Positions 11,603 through 20,446 of a DNA stretch of 57,046 bases are shown here, one piece after another. Position numbers and translations under genes: made by a program. The DNA comes from Streptosporangiaceae bacterium (lineage in GTDB: Bacteria; Actinomycetota; Actinomycetes; Streptosporangiales; Streptosporangiaceae). Below the pieces are notes generated by a model. That model did not search any database. It was not told the origin of the DNA and saw nothing but the letters and a program-made list of their open reading frames with translations. Location of the stretch: assembly GCA_030037785.1 (NCBI GenBank), contig JASHQA010000179.1, positions 1-57,046 of the forward strand, given 5' to 3'. How positions within the stretch are numbered: the first letter of the stretch is position 1; each line of letters opens with the position of its first letter.

Positions 11603-13222
11603 GTGAGCGAGGACATGGCGGACAGCGGAGCCGCCGACGTCGTGATCGCGGGGGCCGGTCCCACCGGGCTCATGCTGGCCATCGAGCTACGCCTGGGCGG
11701 CGTCCTGCCCGTCCTGCTCGACCAGCTGCCCGAGATCAGCGAGATCCCCAAGGGCAACGGCGTCTTCGGCATGGTCGTGCCGATGCTGGACTACCGGGGG
11801 TTGCTCGAGCCGCTGCGGGGCGAGGCGACCTATGCCGGGCCGGTGCCTCGCTTTTTCTTCGGTCCGCTGACGCTCGACTTCTCCCGCCTGGATACCAGCC
11901 CGCTGCAGGTCCTGGGGGCACCGCAGCGGACCATCGAGCGCAAGCTCGCCGAGAGGCTGACTCAGCTGGGCGGCACGGTGCGCCGCGGGCACGAGCTGAC
12001 CAGCCTGACCCAGCAGCACGACGCCGTGACCGTCGAGGTCAGCGGTCCGGCTGGTAGCTACCGGCTCCGCACCCGTTACCTGGTCGGCTGCGATGGCGCG
12101 CACAGCCAGGTGCGCAAGCTCGCCGGCATCGACTTTCCCGGCGTCACGTCCGCCACGGTGGCGCGTATCGGCCGGGTCCGGGTGCCGGCCCACCTGATCG
12201 TTCCCGGCACCGGCGAGCTCGACGTGCCGGGCGTAGGCCGGTTGCAGATGATGCAGCCGGTCCGCACCCCGGGCGGCTCGTACGCGATCGGGCCCCAGGC
12301 CAGCGTCGACAAGGCAGCACCGCGAGACGCCTACATCGTCTCCACCCAGGAGGAGCAGCCGAACGCCGACCTGACGGCGCCCATGACCCTGGATGAGCTG
12401 CGGTCCAGCGTCCACCGGGTGCTCGGCGCCGACCTGCCGATGAGCGACCCGGTCTGGCTCACCCGGCTGCGAGGTAACAGCCGTCAGGCCGAGCGGTATC
12501 GACAGGGCCGGGTCCTGCTCGCCGGCGACGCCGCGCATGTCTTCGGGATCGGCGGGTCACTCAACGCCGGACTGCTCGACGCGCTCAACCTCGGCTGGAA
12601 GCTCGCCGCGCAAGCGCGGAACACCGCGCCGGACGGGCTCCTCGACAGCTACCACGCCGAGCGACACGCGGCTGGCCAGCGCGCGCTGCTGCAGAGCAGG
12701 GCGCAACGCGCGCTGTCGGCCGACGACGAATACGCCAGGGCCGCCAGGCAGCTTTTCGGTGAGCTGCTGGCCTACGCCGAGCCGCTGCGCCATCTCGGCC
12801 AGCTGATCGCTGGCTCGGACGTCCGGTACGAGATGACCCCGCCAGGCCGTCCTGCACCGGCTGCCGGGCCGCACCCGCACCCGCACCCGGATCCGCGCCC
12901 GGATCCGCACCCGCTGACCGGCCAGCTAGCCCCCGACCTGCGGCTGGACACCGACACAGGCACAACGACGGTGGCCGAGCTGATGCGCGCGGCCAAGCCG
13001 GTGTTGCTGGACTTCACCGCCGACGGCCGGGTCGCCGCCGCCGCGGCGGGCCGGGCCGGGCCCGTTACCATTCTGGTCGCCAAACCGCTGGCCGGGACGG
13101 CACCGGCGGACGGGCTGCTGATCCGCCCGGACTGCTACGTCGCCTGGGCGGCGGGGCCGGGGGCCGCCGACCCGACGGCCGGCCTGGACGACGCGCTGCG
13201 GACCTGGTGCCCGGTCGCCTAG
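11603..13222 (+). CDS. FAD-dependent aromatic-ring monooxygenase (PheA/TfdB type)
   Basis: Class A flavoprotein hydroxylase of about 539 residues, using NAD(P)H and oxygen to hydroxylate an unknown substrate. It has an N-terminal [17 protein letters not shown] dinucleotide motif, a central [18 protein letters not shown] (the DG motif) and [17 protein letters not shown] (GD motif near residue 309), followed by [14 protein letters not shown]. The C-terminal part resembles the thioredoxin-like domain of phenol hydroxylases and is joined by a His-Pro/Asp-Pro repeat linker. With -10 at 11588-11593, GTG 11603 would be leaderless; ATG 11615 is the alternative. The double operator suggests induction by a small molecule. 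Relatives degrade aromatics, modify polyketides or inactivate rifamycin; the substrate cannot be chosen here. Confidence 0.88.
   Translation: MSEDMADSGAADVVIAGAGPTGLMLAIELRLGGVLPVLLDQLPEISEIPKGNGVFGMVVPMLDYRGLLEPLRGEATYAGPVPRFFFGPLTLDFSRLDTSPLQVLGAPQRTIERKLAERLTQLGGTVRRGHELTSLTQQHDAVTVEVSGPAGSYRLRTRYLVGCDGAHSQVRKLAGIDFPGVTSATVARIGRVRVPAHLIVPGTGELDVPGVGRLQMMQPVRTPGGSYAIGPQASVDKAAPRDAYIVSTQEEQPNADLTAPMTLDELRSSVHRVLGADLPMSDPVWLTRLRGNSRQAERYRQGRVLLAGDAAHVFGIGGSLNAGLLDALNLGWKLAAQARNTAPDGLLDSYHAERHAAGQRALLQSRAQRALSADDEYARAARQLFGELLAYAEPLRHLGQLIAGSDVRYEMTPPGRPAPAAGPHPHPHPDPRPDPHPLTGQLAPDLRLDTDTGTTTVAELMRAAKPVLLDFTADGRVAAAAAGRAGPVTILVAKPLAGTAPADGLLIRPDCYVAWAAGPGAADPTAGLDDALRTWCPVA
12869..12917 (+). 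repeat. in-frame HP/DP dipeptide repeat in the monooxygenase
   Basis: Tandem CACCCG-type hexamers and GATCCG variants encode a [15 protein letters not shown] tract between the FAD domain and the C-terminal domain. It is probably a flexible or metal-binding-prone linker and is prone to length change. Confidence 0.7.
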
Positions 13223-14019
13223 GACGGCGGGGGGAGCGGCGGGACCGGGTTGGGCTGAGCGCCGCCGTAGCGGCGGTCCCGGCTGGCGAAGATCTCGCAC
13301 GCGTGCCACAGGTGCCGCCGGTCGAAGTCGGGGAACAGCGTGTCGAGGAACACCATCTCCGCGTACGCGGACTGCCAGAGCAGGAAGTTCGAGAACCGCT
13401 GCTCCCCCGACGACCGGACGAACAGGTCGACGTCGGGGATCTCGGGCTCGTCCAGGTAGCGACGCAGCACCTTCTCGTTGACCCGGTCCGGCCTGAGCCG
13501 GCCGGCGGCGACGTCGACGGCCAGCGCCCTCGCGGCGTCGGCGATCTCTGCCTGGCCCCCGTAGTTGACGCAGAACTGCAGCGTCAGGACGTCGTTGCCC
13601 ACGGTCATCCGCTCGGCGTCCTCCAGTTCGGCGATGACGCTGCGCCACAGCCGCTGCCGTCGGCCGGCCCAGCGGATCCTGACCCCCATCGAGTTCAGCT
13701 CGTCCCGGCGACGACGGATCACGTCGCGGTTGAAGCCCATGAGGAAGCGGACCTCATCCGGCGAGCGGCGCCAGTTCTCGGTGGAGAACGCGTACGCCGA
13801 CAGGTACGGGATGCCCAGCTCGATCGCGCCCATGATGACGTCGAACAGCGCGTACTCGCCCGCCTTGTGGCCCTCGGTGCGCGGCAGCCCGCGGCGCCGG
13901 GCCCACCGGCCGTTGCCGTCCATCACGAGCGCCACGTGCCGGGGAACGAGCTCGCCCGGAATCTTGGGCGGCTGTGCCCCGCCGGGATGCGGGTACGGGG
14001 GGACGACCGGACGGTTCAT
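13219..14019 (-). CDS. uppS: isoprenyl diphosphate synthase (undecaprenyl/decaprenyl type)
   Basis: Cis-prenyltransferase making the long-chain polyprenyl diphosphate carrier for cell-wall and polysaccharide synthesis. The hallmark [13 protein letters not shown] contains the catalytic Asp. [20 protein letters not shown] and the C-terminal [24 protein letters not shown] are all intact. The length is 266 residues. ATG 14019 is used. It follows recO by 55 bp, matching Rv2362c-Rv2361c. Its product is the lipid on which the initiating transferase of the nearby polysaccharide locus acts. The stop overlaps the convergent monooxygenase by 4 bp. Confidence 0.95.
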   Translation of the reverse strand: MNRPVVPPYPHPGGAQPPKIPGELVPRHVALVMDGNGRWARRRGLPRTEGHKAGEYALFDVIMGAIELGIPYLSAYAFSTENWRRSPDEVRFLMGFNRDVIRRRRDELNSMGVRIRWAGRRQRLWRSVIAELEDAERMTVGNDVLTLQFCVNYGGQAEIADAARALAVDVAAGRLRPDRVNEKVLRRYLDEPEIPDVDLFVRSSGEQRFSNFLLWQSAYAEMVFLDTLFPDFDRRHLWHACEIFASRDRRYGGAQPNPVPPLPPPS

Positions 14020-14074
14020 CGGCTCGGCATCCTCCGGGTCGGCGGGCGCCGCGCGGGCAGCCGTCGCGGTCTAC

Positions 14075-14827
14075 TCACGCGTGCTCCACGTGCTTCAGCG
14101 ACCTGATCGAGTGCTCCAGGTGCCACTGCAGGTAGGCGGCGGTCAGGCCGCTGCACTCTACCCGGTGCCTACGCTCGCTGCCGTCGGCGACCGCCCAGTC
14201 ACCGCGCAGCAGCGCGTCCATCAGCGCCAGCGTGGCCACCGAGGGCGTCGCCGAGCCGGGGGCCCGGCACTCCTGGCAGGTCAGGCCGCCCGCGGCCAGG
14301 CCGAACGCGCGCAGCCCGCCGGACGCCCGCGCCTGCGCGGCAGTGGTGCCGCAGACCGCGCACTCGCTCAGCGCCGGCGCGTAGCCGGCCACCGCCAGCG
14401 ACCGCAGCAGGAACGCGTCGAGCACCAGCCGTGGCTCGTGCTCCCCCGCGCCGAGCGCCCGCAGCCCGCCAACCAGCAGCAGGAACTGCCGCAGCGACGG
14501 CTCCTTCTCCACGGGAGTGAGCTTCTCGGCCGTCTCGAGCATCGCGGTACCCGCCGTGTACCGGGGATAGTCGCCGACCAGTCGCTCCCCGTACGGCCGC
14601 ACCGTGTCAGCCTGGGTGATCACGTCCAGCGACCGGCCGGTGTAGAGCAGCATGTCGACGTGGGTGAACGGCTCGAGCCGACCGCCGAACCGGGACTTGG
14701 TCCGACGCACACCCTTGGCGACGGCGCGGATCCGGCCCGACTTGCGCCCGAGCACCGTGACGATCCGGTCTGCCTCGCCCAGCTTGTGGGTGCGCAGCAC
14801 GACGCCGTCGTCCCTGTAGGTACCCAC
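14075..14827 (-). CDS. recO: DNA repair protein RecO
   Basis: RecFOR-pathway mediator that loads RecA on SSB-coated single-stranded DNA. Its N-terminal OB fold begins YRDDGVVLRTHKLGEADRIVTVL. A helical core follows, with a C4-type zinc site in the C-terminal half (CAVCG and CQEC). The length of 250 residues is typical. The GTG start at 14827 precedes the OB fold directly. In mycobacteria recO follows era, with one gene (amiA2) between; here two plus-strand GNAT genes separate them. Confidence 0.95.
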   Translation of the reverse strand: MGTYRDDGVVLRTHKLGEADRIVTVLGRKSGRIRAVAKGVRRTKSRFGGRLEPFTHVDMLLYTGRSLDVITQADTVRPYGERLVGDYPRYTAGTAMLETAEKLTPVEKEPSLRQFLLLVGGLRALGAGEHEPRLVLDAFLLRSLAVAGYAPALSECAVCGTTAAQARASGGLRAFGLAAGGLTCQECRAPGSATPSVATLALMDALLRGDWAVADGSERRHRVECSGLTAAYLQWHLEHSIRSLKHVEHA

Positions 14828-14957
14828 CAGCCCATTATCGGCAGTTCAGCGCCTGGTTGCGGCTGCCGCGCCAGGACCCTTAATTCAGGGGAACGGGGTC
14901 GTTGGCCGCCAGCGCCGTGCGCAATATTTCAGTTGCGGGCGGAAGCCGACCTGGTAC

Positions 14958-14963
14958 TAGCCT
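14958..14963 (+). promoter_or_regulatory. -10 element TAGCCT for the first leaderless GNAT gene
   Basis: TAGCCT ends 7 nt before GTG 14971, with a TTGCGG -35-like hexamer at 14933-14938 (19-bp spacing). TACTAG at 14955 is an alternative -10 with 16-bp spacing. There is no Shine-Dalgarno sequence, so translation is probably leaderless. Confidence 0.5.
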
Positions 14964-14970
14964 GGCGGCC

Positions 14971-15993
14971 GTGCGCATCGAGCAGTACGACCCGACGACC
15001 GACGAGGACCGGGTGCGGGGCTGCCATGACATGATCGTGGCGGCTCAGCAGCAGGACGACCCGAACGTCCCGCCGCCCTCCCTCAGCATGCTCCGGGGCT
15101 GGCTCGCGCAGGGCTTCCCGGACGAACCGCAGCAGTGCTGGTTCGCGACCGGGGATTCGGGTGTCCCGCTCGGCTGCTACCACCTGGCACTCCCGGAGCG
15201 GGAGAACCGCCAGAACGGGTTCATCAACCTGCTCGTCGGCGTCGGCGCACGCCGACGCGGGATCGGGACGGCGCTGCTGGCGCACGCCGCCCGCCAGGCC
15301 GAAGCGGCCGAGCGCACGCTGCTGCTGAGCGACGCGCGGGTCGGCGCGCCGGGCGCTGCGTTCGCCGCCGCGGTCGGCGCGAAGGCCGGACTGCAGGAGG
15401 TACGGCGCATCCTCGACGTCGGCGACGACCTGCGCACCCGGCTGCCGGGACTGCGCCACGACGCGGCCGTGCACGCGACCGGGTACTCGCTGCGCCAGTG
15501 GGTCGGGCCGACGCCAGCGGACCTGGTGCCTGGCGTCTGCCAGCTCAACATGGCGATGGAAGACGCGCCGCACGACGCCGCGTTCGAGCCGATCAGCTGG
15601 GACGCGGCCCGGCTGCGCGCCGTGGAGCAGCGCTCGGCCCTCCAGGGCACCCGCGAGTACTCGGTCGCGGCCGTGCCGGACGGCACCGGCGAGGTGGCGG
15701 CGCTGACGCAGGTCACCGTGGACCCGGCCGGTGCGCCCGGCTGGGCGTATCAGCAGATCACAGCCGTGACCCGACGGCACCGGGGGCACCGGCTCGGCAC
15801 GCTGGTCAAGGTCGCCATGCTGGAGTGGCTCGGCAGCGCAGAGCCGAGCCTGCGGCAGATCATGACGTTCAACGCGGCCGCCAACGAGCACATGATCGCG
15901 GTCAATGTGGCGCTGGGGCACCGCATCAGCGACTACTTCCAGTCCTGCGAGCTGCCCGTGGCCGCGGCGATCGCGCTCGCCGCTCCCGGCTAG
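14971..15993 (+). CDS. two-domain GNAT-family acetyltransferase (copy 1)
   Basis: Acyl-CoA N-acyltransferase of 340 residues with two GNAT-like halves. The first half has GVGARRRGIGTALLAHAA, a motif A acetyl-CoA loop (R/Q-x-x-G-x-G/A). The second has RRHRGHRLGTLVKVAML and ends MTFNAAANEHMIAVNVALGHR, a typical GNAT tail. The substrate is unknown. GTG 14971 is chosen from the -10 spacing and from alignment with its downstream paralogue; the track's TTG 14902 lies upstream of the promoter. It sits on the strand opposite recO and era. Confidence 0.85.
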   Translation: MRIEQYDPTTDEDRVRGCHDMIVAAQQQDDPNVPPPSLSMLRGWLAQGFPDEPQQCWFATGDSGVPLGCYHLALPERENRQNGFINLLVGVGARRRGIGTALLAHAARQAEAAERTLLLSDARVGAPGAAFAAAVGAKAGLQEVRRILDVGDDLRTRLPGLRHDAAVHATGYSLRQWVGPTPADLVPGVCQLNMAMEDAPHDAAFEPISWDAARLRAVEQRSALQGTREYSVAAVPDGTGEVAALTQVTVDPAGAPGWAYQQITAVTRRHRGHRLGTLVKVAMLEWLGSAEPSLRQIMTFNAAANEHMIAVNVALGHRISDYFQSCELPVAAAIALAAPG

Positions 15994-16116
15994 CCGAGCC
16001 GGCTGGGTGGCCGGCCACCGACTCCACCCGAGACCGACTGCACCGGCGGCCGGCTCCCCCGGCGACCGAATCCCCGGCAGCTGGCCGGGCGGCGCCCAGG
16101 GTGCTCGGTAATCCGT

Positions 16117-16145
16117 TTGCCGACCCTGGCGCGCGGCTGTTAGAT
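16117..16145 (+). promoter_or_regulatory. promoter of the second GNAT gene (TTGCCG-17-TTAGAT)
   Basis: -35 TTGCCG at 16117-16122, a 17-bp spacer and -10 TTAGAT at 16140-16145, ending 6 nt before GTG 16152. It predicts a leaderless transcript and shows that the two GNAT copies are expressed separately. Confidence 0.55.
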
Positions 16146-16151
16146 GCCGGG

Positions 16152-17162
16152 GTGGACATCGCGCGATTCGACGGCCGGGACGACACCGGCACCCTGGAGA
16201 GTTGCTACCACCTGGTGCAGCGGTGCCTGCGAGCAGACCAGCCAGCGGATCAGCCGCCCTGGTCGCTGGCGTCGTTCACGGCTAAGTGGGTGGAAGGCTT
16301 CGACGGCAACCCGCACGAGAGCTGGGCCGGATCCGATGCATCCGGTGCGGTTGTCGGCTGCTACCTGCTGACGCTGCCCAGCCGCGAGAACCTTTCGCGG
16401 GCCAGCGTCGTGCTGCGCGTGCCGCCGGACCGGCGGCGGGCTGGGCTCGGCACCGCGCTGCTGCGGCACTGCGCTGACCGGGCCCGGCTGTCGGGACGGA
16501 CCCAACTCGCGGCCGATGCGTGGGACGACTCGGCGGGCGCGGCGTTTGCCGCCGCCGTCGGCGCCACCGCGGGAATCCCCAACATGCACCGAAGCCTGCG
16601 GTTCGACGACGCGGCGCGCGCCAGGCTACCCGCGCTGCGCCGGGCGGCGGAGGCACGCGCGGCCGGTTACTCGCTGCAGTCCTGGCTCGGCCCGGCACCG
16701 GAGGAGCTGCTCGAGCAGGTCGCGGCCGTGCACGCCGCGCTCGCCGACGCGCCGCGGAACGCCGGCGTCGAGCCGTCGGTGTGGGACGCCGACCGGATCA
16801 GGCGGGCCGAGAAGCTCATAGCCGAGCACGGCCTGGTGTCCCACACCGTGGCCGCCCGCCACGACGCGAGCGGCCAGCTCGTCGCCATCACCCAGATCCT
16901 CATCGATGCGAGCGCCCCGGACTGCGGCATTCAACAGCTCACCGCCGTGCGGCCGGCGCACCGGGGGCACCGGCTGGGACTGCTGGTCAAGGTGGCGATG
17001 CTCGAGCTGCTGACGTCGGCCGCGCCTAATGTCAGCTACTTCGTGACCGACAACGCCGGCGCCAACGACTACATGATCGCCATCAACGCCCAGCTCGGGT
17101 TCGAGGTCAGCGGTGTGACTCGGACCTGGCAGCTAGACCTCGCGGGCTTCGGCGCGCCCTGA
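16152..17162 (+). CDS. two-domain GNAT-family acetyltransferase (copy 2)
   Basis: A 336-residue paralogue of the preceding gene. Both align from their first residue (VRIEQYD against VDIARFD) through SLxxxxxxWxxGF to NxxANDYMIAINAQLGF. Acetyl-CoA loops are visible as PPDRRRAGLGTALLRHCA and PAHRGHRLGLLVKVAML. Start GTG 16152 is set by this paralogy and by the promoter just upstream. The 675-residue ORF in the track extends back through copy 1 in another frame and is not a real fusion. It arose from a tandem duplication that has since diverged well. The function is unknown. Confidence 0.85.
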   Translation: MDIARFDGRDDTGTLESCYHLVQRCLRADQPADQPPWSLASFTAKWVEGFDGNPHESWAGSDASGAVVGCYLLTLPSRENLSRASVVLRVPPDRRRAGLGTALLRHCADRARLSGRTQLAADAWDDSAGAAFAAAVGATAGIPNMHRSLRFDDAARARLPALRRAAEARAAGYSLQSWLGPAPEELLEQVAAVHAALADAPRNAGVEPSVWDADRIRRAEKLIAEHGLVSHTVAARHDASGQLVAITQILIDASAPDCGIQQLTAVRPAHRGHRLGLLVKVAMLELLTSAAPNVSYFVTDNAGANDYMIAINAQLGFEVSGVTRTWQLDLAGFGAP

Positions 17163-17220
17163 CGGCCGCGCCGGTACCAGCTACGGTGCGGCGCAGCGGG
17201 CCCGTTCCCTGCTGATCGTC

Positions 17221-18144
17221 TCAGTCGTGAAAGCCGAGCCTGCGCAACTGCCGCGGGTCGCGCTGCCAGTCCTTGGCGACCTTCACCCGCAGATCCAGAT
17301 AGACGCGGCTGCCGAGCAGCCCCTCGATCTGCCGCCGGGCCGTGGTGCCGACGTCCTTGAGCCGGGAGCCGCGCGCGCCCAGCACGATGGCCTTCTGGCT
17401 GGGTCGTTCGACGTACATGACCGCGTGCACGTCCACCAGGTCGGCCCGGTCGGCCCGCGGGCCCATCTCCTCGACCACGACCGCGATCGAGTGCGGTAGC
17501 TCGTCCGTGACACCCTCGAGGATCGCCTCGCGGATGAGCTCAGCGACCAGGATCTGCTCGGGCTCGTCGGTGAGATCATCGTCGGAATAGAGCGGCCGGC
17601 CGGCCGGCAGGTGGGACACGAGCACGTCGGCCAGCACGTCGAGCTGGAAGCCGGTCACCGCGGACACCGGCACCACGTCGGCCCACTCCCCCAGCGCGCC
17701 GACGGCCGCAAGCTGCGCCGCTACCTCCGGTCGGGCGACCTGATCGGTCTTGGTCACGATCGCCACGACCGGCGTGTTGCCGAGGCTGGCGAGCTCGCCG
17801 GCCAGGTACTTGTCGCCGGGGCCGATCCGCTCGCTGGCCGGCAGGCAAAAGCCGATCACGTCGACCTCGGTGAGCGTCGACCGGGCCAGGCTGTCGAGCC
17901 GTTCGCCGAGCAGCGTCCGCGGCCGGTGCAGGCCTGGCGTGTCGATGATGACCAGTTGCGCGTCCGGCCGGTGCACGACGCCGCGGATCGCGCGCCTCGT
18001 GGTCTGCGGCCGGCTGCTCGTGATCGCGACCTTGGTGCCAACCAGGGCGTTCATCAGGGTGGACTTGCCCACGTTCGGCCGCCCGGCGAAGCAGGCGAAG
18101 CCCGACCTGAACGCGCCGGACGGCTGCGCGGACGGGGTTCCCAC
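17221..18144 (-). CDS. era: GTPase Era
   Basis: Ribosome-assembly GTPase that binds 16S rRNA near its 3' end. G1 is GRPNVGKST, G3 is DTPG (IIDTPGLHRPR), and G4 is TKTD instead of the canonical NKxD, as is usual in actinobacteria. A C-terminal KH domain includes GARGSRLKDVGTTARRQIE and ends VKVAKDWQRDPRQLRRLGF. GTG 18144 gives 307 residues; the track's start is 14 codons upstream. It lies 70 bp downstream of the cytidine-deaminase-like gene on the same strand, and the order matches Rv2365c-Rv2364c. Confidence 0.96.
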   Translation of the reverse strand: MGTPSAQPSGAFRSGFACFAGRPNVGKSTLMNALVGTKVAITSSRPQTTRRAIRGVVHRPDAQLVIIDTPGLHRPRTLLGERLDSLARSTLTEVDVIGFCLPASERIGPGDKYLAGELASLGNTPVVAIVTKTDQVARPEVAAQLAAVGALGEWADVVPVSAVTGFQLDVLADVLVSHLPAGRPLYSDDDLTDEPEQILVAELIREAILEGVTDELPHSIAVVVEEMGPRADRADLVDVHAVMYVERPSQKAIVLGARGSRLKDVGTTARRQIEGLLGSRVYLDLRVKVAKDWQRDPRQLRRLGFHD

Positions 18145-18214
18145 GTGGCGATTCTGCCGCACTGCGGGCAGGCAGCCTGCGCGCACCAGGCACGAGTCGC
18201 AGAGCCCGCGGTCA

Positions 18215-18568
18215 CTAGGGCCGCAGCACCTGCAGCACGGTGCCGTCCGGTGCCGCGTGGAAAATCACCGCGTCCGGGCCAAGCTCGCGCACCGCGGCGA
18301 GGTCACTCGGGTCAGGCGACTGTCCGTCGCTGACCACCGCGGCCGCCTCGAGTGCGCCCGCACCGCTCGAGGCGGCCATGGCCACGGCCAGGTGCAGAGC
18401 CGACAACTGCAACGACGGCAGCGCCACCGCCGCAGCCGCGTAGGTGCGCCCCGTCTCGTCGCGAACGGCGGCTCCTGCTGCCGACTCGACCCTGGCCCGC
18501 GCCGCTCGCGCCAGGGTGATGATCTTCAGATCTTCGGGGCCGGGGGTCTCCGGGACCGCCTCGCTCAT
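18215..18568 (-). CDS. short cytidine-deaminase-like protein lacking catalytic motifs (Rv2365c position)
   Basis: A 117-residue protein in the place of M. tuberculosis Rv2365c, between corC and era. Similar actinobacterial proteins are often labelled cytidine deaminase. However, the zinc/catalytic H/CAE motif is replaced by LSALHLAVAMA, and no PCxxC motif exists, so deaminase activity is unlikely. The ATG at 18568 is 7 nt downstream of TACTAT and is therefore probably leaderless. It is the first gene of the downstream half of the operon, directly bordering the polysaccharide island. Confidence 0.75.
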   Translation of the reverse strand: MSEAVPETPGPEDLKIITLARAARARVESAAGAAVRDETGRTYAAAAVALPSLQLSALHLAVAMAASSGAGALEAAAVVSDGQSPDPSDLAAVRELGPDAVIFHAAPDGTVLQVLRP

Positions 18569-18575
18569 GCTGCTG

Positions 18576-18581
18576 ATAGTA
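18576..18581 (-). promoter_or_regulatory. -10 element TACTAT driving the era-side operon half
   Basis: On the minus strand TACTAT ends 7 nt before ATG 18568. No good -35 is visible. It would give era and its upstream gene their own promoter, as needed because corC now lies 30 kb away. Confidence 0.5.
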
Positions 18582-18982
18582 ACGGCCGCAGACTCTGGTT
18601 GGCCGCGCTGCGGCTCGTGATCGGCGTCGCCGGGGAATGGCTTCGACCGACGTCATTGCCGTCACTGCCGCTGACCCGCCTGCAGCCGCTTTCCGGCTGC
18701 GCTGCCGGCTACTAGCTGCGGCGGGTCCTTTCTGCCCGGAGCGGCACCATTCGCCGCGCCCACTCATACCAAGAGTTAACCAGAGCGATCAGTTGCCTTT
18801 AGCCCGCGTGACGCATGTCCATAACAGCAAGTGCCCGATCGGGGACTGTGAGTAGTTTCGGGCTTCGTGCCTACGGGCCCGTCACGAGTCTCCCTACTGC
18901 ACGACCTGTCAACCGGGGGCCGGCGTACCGCCCGGGGGGAGGGCTGCGGGCGCGCCTGACTTGTTGTGCTGGAGGTCTGCTT
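18582..18982. other. left border of the polysaccharide island: long spacer with hairpin-forming segment
   Basis: About 400 bp without a gene. A branched inverted repeat has outer arms GACCCGCC (18673-18680) and GGCGGGTC (18720-18727) around an inner CAGCCG/CGGCTG stem, followed by CTTTCTG. It could be a terminator or part of a leader RNA. Downstream are an AT-richer stretch (around 18770-18860) likely to hold the island promoter, and GC-rich self-complementary tracts before the GGAGG site of the next gene. No known riboswitch class was recognised and no attachment-site repeats were seen. Confidence 0.5.
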
Positions 18983-20446
18983 GTGGCCGGAAACCTGACT
19001 GTCCCCGAGGCGCTGCACGTCGAGCAGTCCGTCCGGACGGTCGGCCGCCGCGTCACGCCGTGGACGAGCAGGTACCTGCGGGTCGTGACGCTCGCCGATA
19101 TCGGCTGCGGGCTCACCGCGGGCGTGCTCGCGTTCGAGGTACGGTTCAGCGTCGCCGGTCAGCGACCGAATGCCTACCTCGGTCTCGGGCTCGCGCTGCC
19201 ATTGCTGTGGCTTGCAGCCCTTGCCCTTTCCGGTGCCTATGACACCCGGTTTATCGGTGTCGGCTCCGACGAGTTCCGGCGGGTGCTGAACGCGGGAGTC
19301 TGCCTGACCGCCGCCGTCGCGCTCGCGTCCTACGCCACCAAGGCAGGGGTGGCCCGCGGCTACGTCGTCGTCGCGCTGCCGACCCTTACCTGCCTCGACC
19401 TAGTGGTGAGGTACCGGCTCAGGAAGCGGCTGCACCGCCGCCGAGCTCGTGGCACGTGCATGCGACAGGTCGTGGTCGCAGGTCACGCGGGTGTCATTGC
19501 CGACCTGATCGGGATGCTGCGGCGCGAGACCTATCACGGCATGACCGTCGTGGCTGCGTGCGTGGCGGAGCCCCCGCGACCGGCCGTGATCGACGGGGTA
19601 CCGGTGGCCGGCGGCCTCGACGACATACCGGACGTCGTCTCGCGGCACGCCGCGGACACCGTCGCGATCCTGGCGTGCCCGGAGATGATCGGCACGCGAC
19701 TACGCGATCTTGCCTGGACTTTGGAGAAGACCGGTACTGATCTCTGCGTCGCGCCCGCCCTCATCGACGTCGCGGGGCCGCGCACGACGATCCGGCCCGT
19801 AGCCGGGCTGCCACTGCTGCACGTCGATCATCCCGATCTCAACGGCCTGCGATGGCTGATCAAGTCTGCCTTCGACCGGACCGTCGCGGTCGTCGCGCTC
19901 GTCGCGCTGCTTCCGCTGCTCGCCGGCATCGCACTCATGATCCGGCTGACGGACCCTGGCCCGGCCCTGTTCCGGCAGACCAGAGTCGGCAAGGGCGGGC
20001 GGCTGTTCACTGTGTACAAGTTCCGTACCATGGTCGCCGAGGCCGAGACCCGGAAAGCCGCGTTGATGGCGCTCAATGAGAGCGACGGCCTGCTCTTCAA
20101 GATTCGCCGGGACCCGCGCGTCACGCGGACTGGCGGCTGGCTCCGGCGCTACTCGCTGGACGAGTTGCCACAGTTCATCAACGTCCTGATCGGCGACATG
20201 TCGCTGGTTGGTCCCCGCCCGGCGCTGCCGAGCGAGACCGACTCCTATCGGGACCACGTACGCCGCCGGCTCGCGGTCAAACCGGGAATCACCGGGCTCT
20301 GGCAGGTGAGCGGGCGGTCGGACCTACCGTGGGAAGAAGCCGTCCGGCTCGACCTGCGCTACGTGGAGAACTGGTCGTTCGTTCTCGACCTGCAGATCCT
20401 GTGGAAGACCTGGTCCGCCGTGATGCACGGGGACGGTGCGTATTGA
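18983..20446 (+). CDS. polyprenyl glycosylphosphotransferase initiating polysaccharide synthesis
   Basis: A WbaP/CpsE-type enzyme of 487 residues that transfers a sugar-1-phosphate onto undecaprenyl or decaprenyl phosphate, the first committed step. N-terminal membrane helices (LADIGCGLTAGVLAFEV, LGLALPLLWLAALALSGAY and two more) precede a CoA-binding-like Rossmann region. A last helix (TVAVVALVALLPLLAGIALMI) leads into the catalytic Bac_transf domain with YKFRTMV, IGDMSLVGPRPA and KPGITGLWQVSGRS. GTG 18983 has GGAGG 7 nt upstream; the track's start 56 codons earlier does not. It overlaps the sigma factor gene at TATTGA. The sugar cannot be inferred. Confidence 0.93.
   Translation: MAGNLTVPEALHVEQSVRTVGRRVTPWTSRYLRVVTLADIGCGLTAGVLAFEVRFSVAGQRPNAYLGLGLALPLLWLAALALSGAYDTRFIGVGSDEFRRVLNAGVCLTAAVALASYATKAGVARGYVVVALPTLTCLDLVVRYRLRKRLHRRRARGTCMRQVVVAGHAGVIADLIGMLRRETYHGMTVVAACVAEPPRPAVIDGVPVAGGLDDIPDVVSRHAADTVAILACPEMIGTRLRDLAWTLEKTGTDLCVAPALIDVAGPRTTIRPVAGLPLLHVDHPDLNGLRWLIKSAFDRTVAVVALVALLPLLAGIALMIRLTDPGPALFRQTRVGKGGRLFTVYKFRTMVAEAETRKAALMALNESDGLLFKIRRDPRVTRTGGWLRRYSLDELPQFINVLIGDMSLVGPRPALPSETDSYRDHVRRRLAVKPGITGLWQVSGRSDLPWEEAVRLDLRYVENWSFVLDLQILWKTWSAVMHGDGAY

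Noticed and set aside
15135-17162. 675-aa ORF suggesting a GNAT fusion
   Set aside because: Its first 320 codons are an out-of-frame shadow of GNAT copy 1; the real copy 2 starts at 16152 by paralogy and promoter position.
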